Shown one piece after another: positions 60,692-64,000 of a stretch of DNA of 64,000 nt; position 1 is the first letter of the stretch, and each line of letters opens with the position of its first letter. The translations under genes were made by a program, and so were the position numbers. The stretch is taken from positions 1 to 64,000 of the forward strand of contig DATBQE010000140.1 of the NCBI GenBank assembly GCA_036561005.1, read 5' to 3'. The stretch comes from PKWO01 sp036561005 (GTDB lineage Bacteria; Pseudomonadota; Gammaproteobacteria; Burkholderiales; Burkholderiaceae_D). The notes under the pieces are model-generated. The model saw only the letters and a list, made by a program, of their open reading frames with translations. It ran no database searches and was not told where the DNA came from.

Positions 60692-62950
60692 ATGGTATCT
60701 CTTGCTGTCACGCAAAGCGAAGCGCCTTTGCAGCCTGTTTCCGGCTTGAATGCGGAGGATAGCGAACGCGTCCTCGCCGTGCTGGAATTCGTCAAGCCGA
60801 TCTATGCCGGCAAACCGGTTGTGACCGGGCAGGACGCCTACGAATTCTCCCTGGGCGTAGCCATGACGCTGGCCTCGCTCAACACCGATGCCGACAGCCG
60901 CATAGCCGGGATTTTGTTCGAGTTGACCGTGCTCGATCCGATGACGGCCGAAACGATCGAGCAACGCTACGGCAAGGAAATTGCCGATCTGGTGGGCGGT
61001 ATCCGCCAACTGATGCGCCTGCATGAAACCACCTTCAGCCAGCAGGAAGTTGCACGTGGCAAGAATGCTGCGCAACTGGCGTCGGCACAACTCGAAACCC
61101 TGCGCAAAATGTTGCTCGCCATGGCCACCGACATGCGCGTGGTACTGGTGCGCCTTGCCTCGCGCCTGACCACGCTGCGCTATTTTGCCGAACTGAAGCT
61201 GGAAACCGACATCACGCGCCAATATGCGCGCGAAACCTTCGATCTCTATGCGCCGCTGGCCAACCGGCTCGGCATTTGGCAACTGAAGTGGGAACTGGAA
61301 GACCTGTCGTTCCGCTTCATCGAGCCGCACGCCTACAAGCGCATTGCCAAACAGCTCGAAGAGAAGCGCATGGAGCGCGAAGGATTCGTCGAAACGGCTA
61401 TTGCACACCTGCGCGCAGAGCTGGCAGCCGCGGGCATCGCAGCGGAAGTATTCGGCCGGCCCAAGCACATCTACAGCATCTGGAACAAGTTACGCGGCAA
61501 GGACATCGACTTTTCCGAACTCTACGACGTACGCGCTTTCCGCGTGATCGTTGCCGATATCAAGACTTGTTATACCGTGTTAGGCATTGTGCACAACATC
61601 TGGGTGCCGATCCCGAAGGAGTTCGACGACTACATTTCGCGCCCGAAACCGAACGGCTATCAGTCTCTGCACACCGTCGTGGTTGCGGAGGACGGACGCG
61701 CACTCGAGGTGCAGATCCGCACCAGTGAAATGCATCATTTCGCCGAATATGGTGTCGCCGCCCACTGGCGCTACAAGGAGAGCGGCGGCTCGAATTTCTC
61801 GGCGCAGAAATATGATGAAAAGATCGCCTGGCTGCGTCAATTGCTGGCCTGGAAAAGCGAAGTCGTCGACACCGTCGTCGGACAAGACGAGGTGCAGCGC
61901 GAATGGGTCGAAAAGATCAAATCGGCCACGCTCGACGACCGCATCTATGTGCTGACGCCTCAGGCGCGCGTGATCGAACTGCCGAGCGGGGCAACGCCTA
62001 TCGATTTCGCTTACCATTTGCACAGCGATCTCGGTCACAGTTGCCGCGGTGCCCGTGTGGACGGTGCCATGGTACCGCTCAATACCGTGCTCAAAAACGG
62101 CCAGACTGTCGACATCATCACGGCGCGCGGCAGCGGCAGCGTCGGCCCGTCGCGTGACTGGTTGAGTCCAGGCTATGCGGCGAGCCCGCGAACGCGCTCC
62201 AAGGTGCGCGCATGGTTCAATGCGATCGACCAGCAGGAAACCCTCAACAGCGGGCGCGCCCTGGTGGAAAAGAGTCTGCAGCGCGAAGGAAAAACAGCCG
62301 TCAACCTGGAAGAATTGGCGCACAAGCTGGGCTTTCCCAAGCCCGATGACCTGTTCCTGGCAGTGGGCAAGGACGAATTCAGCCTGCGTCACGTGGAACA
62401 GGCGCTGCATGTCGAGGAAACGCCGAAGCATGGCAACAAGCACAGTCATGCGCCCGACGTGGTCGTGCCGCGCAAGAGCCGCGCGTCCAGCGTGGTGCAG
62501 GGCGCCAAATCCGGTGTGCTCGTGGTTGGTACGGACGGCTTGATGACCCTGCTGGCCAAATGCTGCAAGCCGGCGCCGCCTGACCCGATTGTCGGCTTCG
62601 TCACCCGCGGCAAGGGGGTTTCCATCCACCGCGCAAGTTGCAAGAATTTCGCAGAAATGCAAGCCCAGGCACCGGAGCGCGTGATTCATACCGAATGGGG
62701 CAACGCCAATGCACAAACGGTCTATCCGGTTGATATTTTCGTGCTCGCCAATGATCGACAGGGCTTGCTGCGCGACATTTCCGAAATTTTCCTGCGGGAA
62801 AAAATCAATGTCATTGGTGTCAGTACGCAAAGTACCAAAGGCCAGGCGCGCATGGCGTTCACCGCCGAAATCGGTTCGACCGCACAATTGCAGCGTGCCT
62901 TGATGGTGATTCGCGAAGTTGAAGGCGTGGTTGACGCGAGACGTCAATAA
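60692..62950 (+). CDS. relA: GTP pyrophosphokinase RelA
   Basis: 752 aa, long RelA/SpoT homologue. The N-terminal hydrolase region has lost the HD motif ('GILFELTVLDPMTAETI' where SpoT has HD), so it should not degrade ppGpp. The synthetase domain has 'FGRPKHIYSIWNKLRGK' and 'EFDDYISRPKPNGYQSLHTVV'; the EFDD form marks the monofunctional RelA class. Then TGS ('IYVLTPQARVIELPSGATPIDFAYHLH'), a Zn-finger-like Cys segment and ACT ('DIFVLANDRQGLLRDISEIFLREKINVIGV'). Makes (p)ppGpp on stalled ribosomes. No clear Shine-Dalgarno before the ATG. Confidence 0.95.
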   Translation: MVSLAVTQSEAPLQPVSGLNAEDSERVLAVLEFVKPIYAGKPVVTGQDAYEFSLGVAMTLASLNTDADSRIAGILFELTVLDPMTAETIEQRYGKEIADLVGGIRQLMRLHETTFSQQEVARGKNAAQLASAQLETLRKMLLAMATDMRVVLVRLASRLTTLRYFAELKLETDITRQYARETFDLYAPLANRLGIWQLKWELEDLSFRFIEPHAYKRIAKQLEEKRMEREGFVETAIAHLRAELAAAGIAAEVFGRPKHIYSIWNKLRGKDIDFSELYDVRAFRVIVADIKTCYTVLGIVHNIWVPIPKEFDDYISRPKPNGYQSLHTVVVAEDGRALEVQIRTSEMHHFAEYGVAAHWRYKESGGSNFSAQKYDEKIAWLRQLLAWKSEVVDTVVGQDEVQREWVEKIKSATLDDRIYVLTPQARVIELPSGATPIDFAYHLHSDLGHSCRGARVDGAMVPLNTVLKNGQTVDIITARGSGSVGPSRDWLSPGYAASPRTRSKVRAWFNAIDQQETLNSGRALVEKSLQREGKTAVNLEELAHKLGFPKPDDLFLAVGKDEFSLRHVEQALHVEETPKHGNKHSHAPDVVVPRKSRASSVVQGAKSGVLVVGTDGLMTLLAKCCKPAPPDPIVGFVTRGKGVSIHRASCKNFAEMQAQAPERVIHTEWGNANAQTVYPVDIFVLANDRQGLLRDISEIFLREKINVIGVSTQSTKGQARMAFTAEIGSTAQLQRALMVIREVEGVVDARRQ

Positions 62951-63476
62951 CGCGGCGGCGTGTGCCGTGCGTCTTGAACGGGGCCAAGTTCCTCCTCGTT
63001 TTGCCTGCGAAAATTTCCTGCTTGGCTCGCCTATATGGACGGTAATCGTGTAGTATTTCGTCAAAATAAAATTATGATCGCCCGATAGTGTGGCGCTGCC
63101 GCAATGGTAGTCGAAAATGCACGTTTTTCTGTCGGCATCGAATCGTAGCAATTAGCGGTACATCCTGTCGTGCTGTAGATGCAATGGAAGGGGGATCAAT
63201 TCAAAGCAGGTTCATCGACTGTTCGCCGACATGTTTTTTGCGCTTGGCGAAGCTTGGCCCTTGGTTGATGAACATACGTCGTGAATCCTCCCATACCTCA
63301 ATTTCCATAGCCAATTGAACAGTCGCGAGCGATTTTCATCGTAAACAGGAAAAAAGCAAGGGCTGTAGCTGCAGTAGCCAACATCAGACTCGAAGCGCTG
63401 AATTCTTCGGGGCCGGGAAGCGATAACACGTAACGACAACGCGCAACACAAGATACGAAATATAAGGAATGCTGCG
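62951..63476. other. 526-bp region between relA and the exoprotein gene
   Basis: No convincing gene on either strand. The sequence is AT-richer near 63040-63080 and 63330-63480, as expected of a promoter region, but no clear -35/-10 pair was settled on. Confidence 0.4.
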
Positions 63477-64000
63477 ATGAAACGCCATGGATCGATGAAT
63501 CACATATTTCGGCTCGTCTGGAGCCAGGCTACCAACGGCTGGGTCGCCGTTGCGGAAACAACCCGTGGACGCGGCAAATCGTCGCGCCGCAAGCTGGTCG
63601 CTGCGGCACTGTCGCTGACGGCAATTGCTGCACAGGCGGGCCCGACCGGCGGCCAAGTGGTGGGCGGGGCCGGCCAAATTAGCCAATCCGGTGCGACCAC
63701 GACAATTAATCAGGCTAGTCAAAACCTGTCCCTCAACTGGTCCACATTCAATATTGCACCGCAGGAGACTGTGAATTTCCTGCAACCATCGGCCAGCGCT
63801 ATCGCCGTCAATCGCATCTTTGACACCAACGGCTCGCAGATTCTCGGCCACTTGAACGCTAACGGCCAGGTTTTTTTGATCAACCCGAATGGCATCCTGT
63901 TCGGTGCCGGTGCACAAGCGAACGTTGGCGGCCTGGTGGCGTCGACGCTGGATGTGAATGATGCCAGTTTGAACAGCGCAAGCCGCAGTTTTGCCGGCAA
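63477..64000 (+). CDS. Two-partner-secretion exoprotein, filamentous haemagglutinin type (N-terminal part; runs off the window)
   Basis: The frame is open from the ATG at 63477 (AAGGA upstream) to the window end, 174 codons. Residues about 7-40 form an extended signal peptide region (ESPR): 'NHIFRLVWSQATNGWVAVAETTRGRG', followed by a hydrophobic core ending near 'AAQAG'. Then the TPS domain starts: 'NWSTFNIAPQETVNFLQPSASAIAVNRI' and 'GQVFLINPNGILFGAGAQANVGGLVAST', with the NPNGILFG motif. Such proteins are exported by a TpsB/ShlB-like outer-membrane partner and are often very large adhesins or toxins. Confidence 0.92.
   Translation, partial: MKRHGSMNHIFRLVWSQATNGWVAVAETTRGRGKSSRRKLVAAALSLTAIAAQAGPTGGQVVGGAGQISQSGATTTINQASQNLSLNWSTFNIAPQETVNFLQPSASAIAVNRIFDTNGSQILGHLNANGQVFLINPNGILFGAGAQANVGGLVASTLDVNDASLNSASRSFAG

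Noticed and set aside
61580..63151. 523-codon minus-strand frame opposite relA
   Set aside because: Antisense shadow; begins in the non-coding gap and has no motif.
1..64000. CRISPR array, prophage, rRNA operon or replication origin
   Set aside because: No regularly spaced short repeats, phage structural genes, rRNA or DnaA-box cluster were seen while reading the window.

Overview
The window looks like chromosomal DNA of a betaproteobacterium of the order Burkholderiales, most likely family Oxalobacteraceae (Herminiimonas-like). The basis is the block psd-pssA-leuA, the block rpsO-pnp followed by a quinone oxidoreductase, tpiA-secG-tRNA-Leu(GAG)-nuoA..N, the moderate GC content and the style of the proteins. 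The family assignment is inference from gene order and protein likeness. Almost all of it is core genome, with a few accessory islands and a notable set of intergenic repeats.

Layout. 1-540: 3' end of a probable IS4-type transposase, then two tandem diverged repeats of about 150 bp, each ending in an intrinsic terminator (possible sRNA genes). 541-3672: TlpA-like thioredoxin, TMEM175-type channel with an HxlR regulator, a small ABM-like monooxygenase-fold protein and a truncated haemoglobin. 3977-4105: first copy of a structured repeat (called 'GTAC repeat' here). 4132-7934: acyl-CoA synthetase facing a threonine-synthase-like PLP enzyme and a FAD oxidoreductase. 8150-12480: lipoprotein, psd, pssA, leuA (with an in-frame Cro-like HTH domain upstream) and a VOC protein. 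12550-19994: Hsp20, cytochrome P450, a four-gene envelope operon of unknown function, a glycosyltransferase and a hydratase.

20168-24932: rpsO, pnp, quinone oxidoreductase, tpiA. 25048-41277: secG, tRNA-Leu and the complete 14-gene nuoA-N operon for respiratory complex I. The operon has repeats of three different kinds in its gaps; one copy appears to carry the Shine-Dalgarno sequence of nuoD. 41280-45702: Nudix hydrolase, an orphan AlgI/AlgJ-like O-acetylation pair, a Cache protein and an ankyrin protein. 45789-52223: ETF-ubiquinone oxidoreductase, SDR, succinyl-CoA:3-ketoacid CoA-transferase (two subunits), GFA protein, nitronate monooxygenase and a periplasmic solute-binding protein.

52336-59294 is the most striking accessory-type region. 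Two divergent operons join polyamine chemistry (SpeD, a membrane-anchored SpeE-like aminopropyltransferase and a Tat-exported flavin amine oxidase-like protein) to membrane-organising proteins (DUF350, SPFH plus SHOCT, a DUF4178-like zinc-ribbon protein and a Gly-rich small membrane protein). 59343-62950 holds an alpha/beta hydrolase, a RidA protein and RelA. The window ends inside a large two-partner-secretion (filamentous haemagglutinin-type) exoprotein gene starting at 63477.

No CRISPR array, rRNA, prophage or plasmid origin was seen. Many long antisense open frames (up to 970 codons) are codon-bias shadows and were left out.
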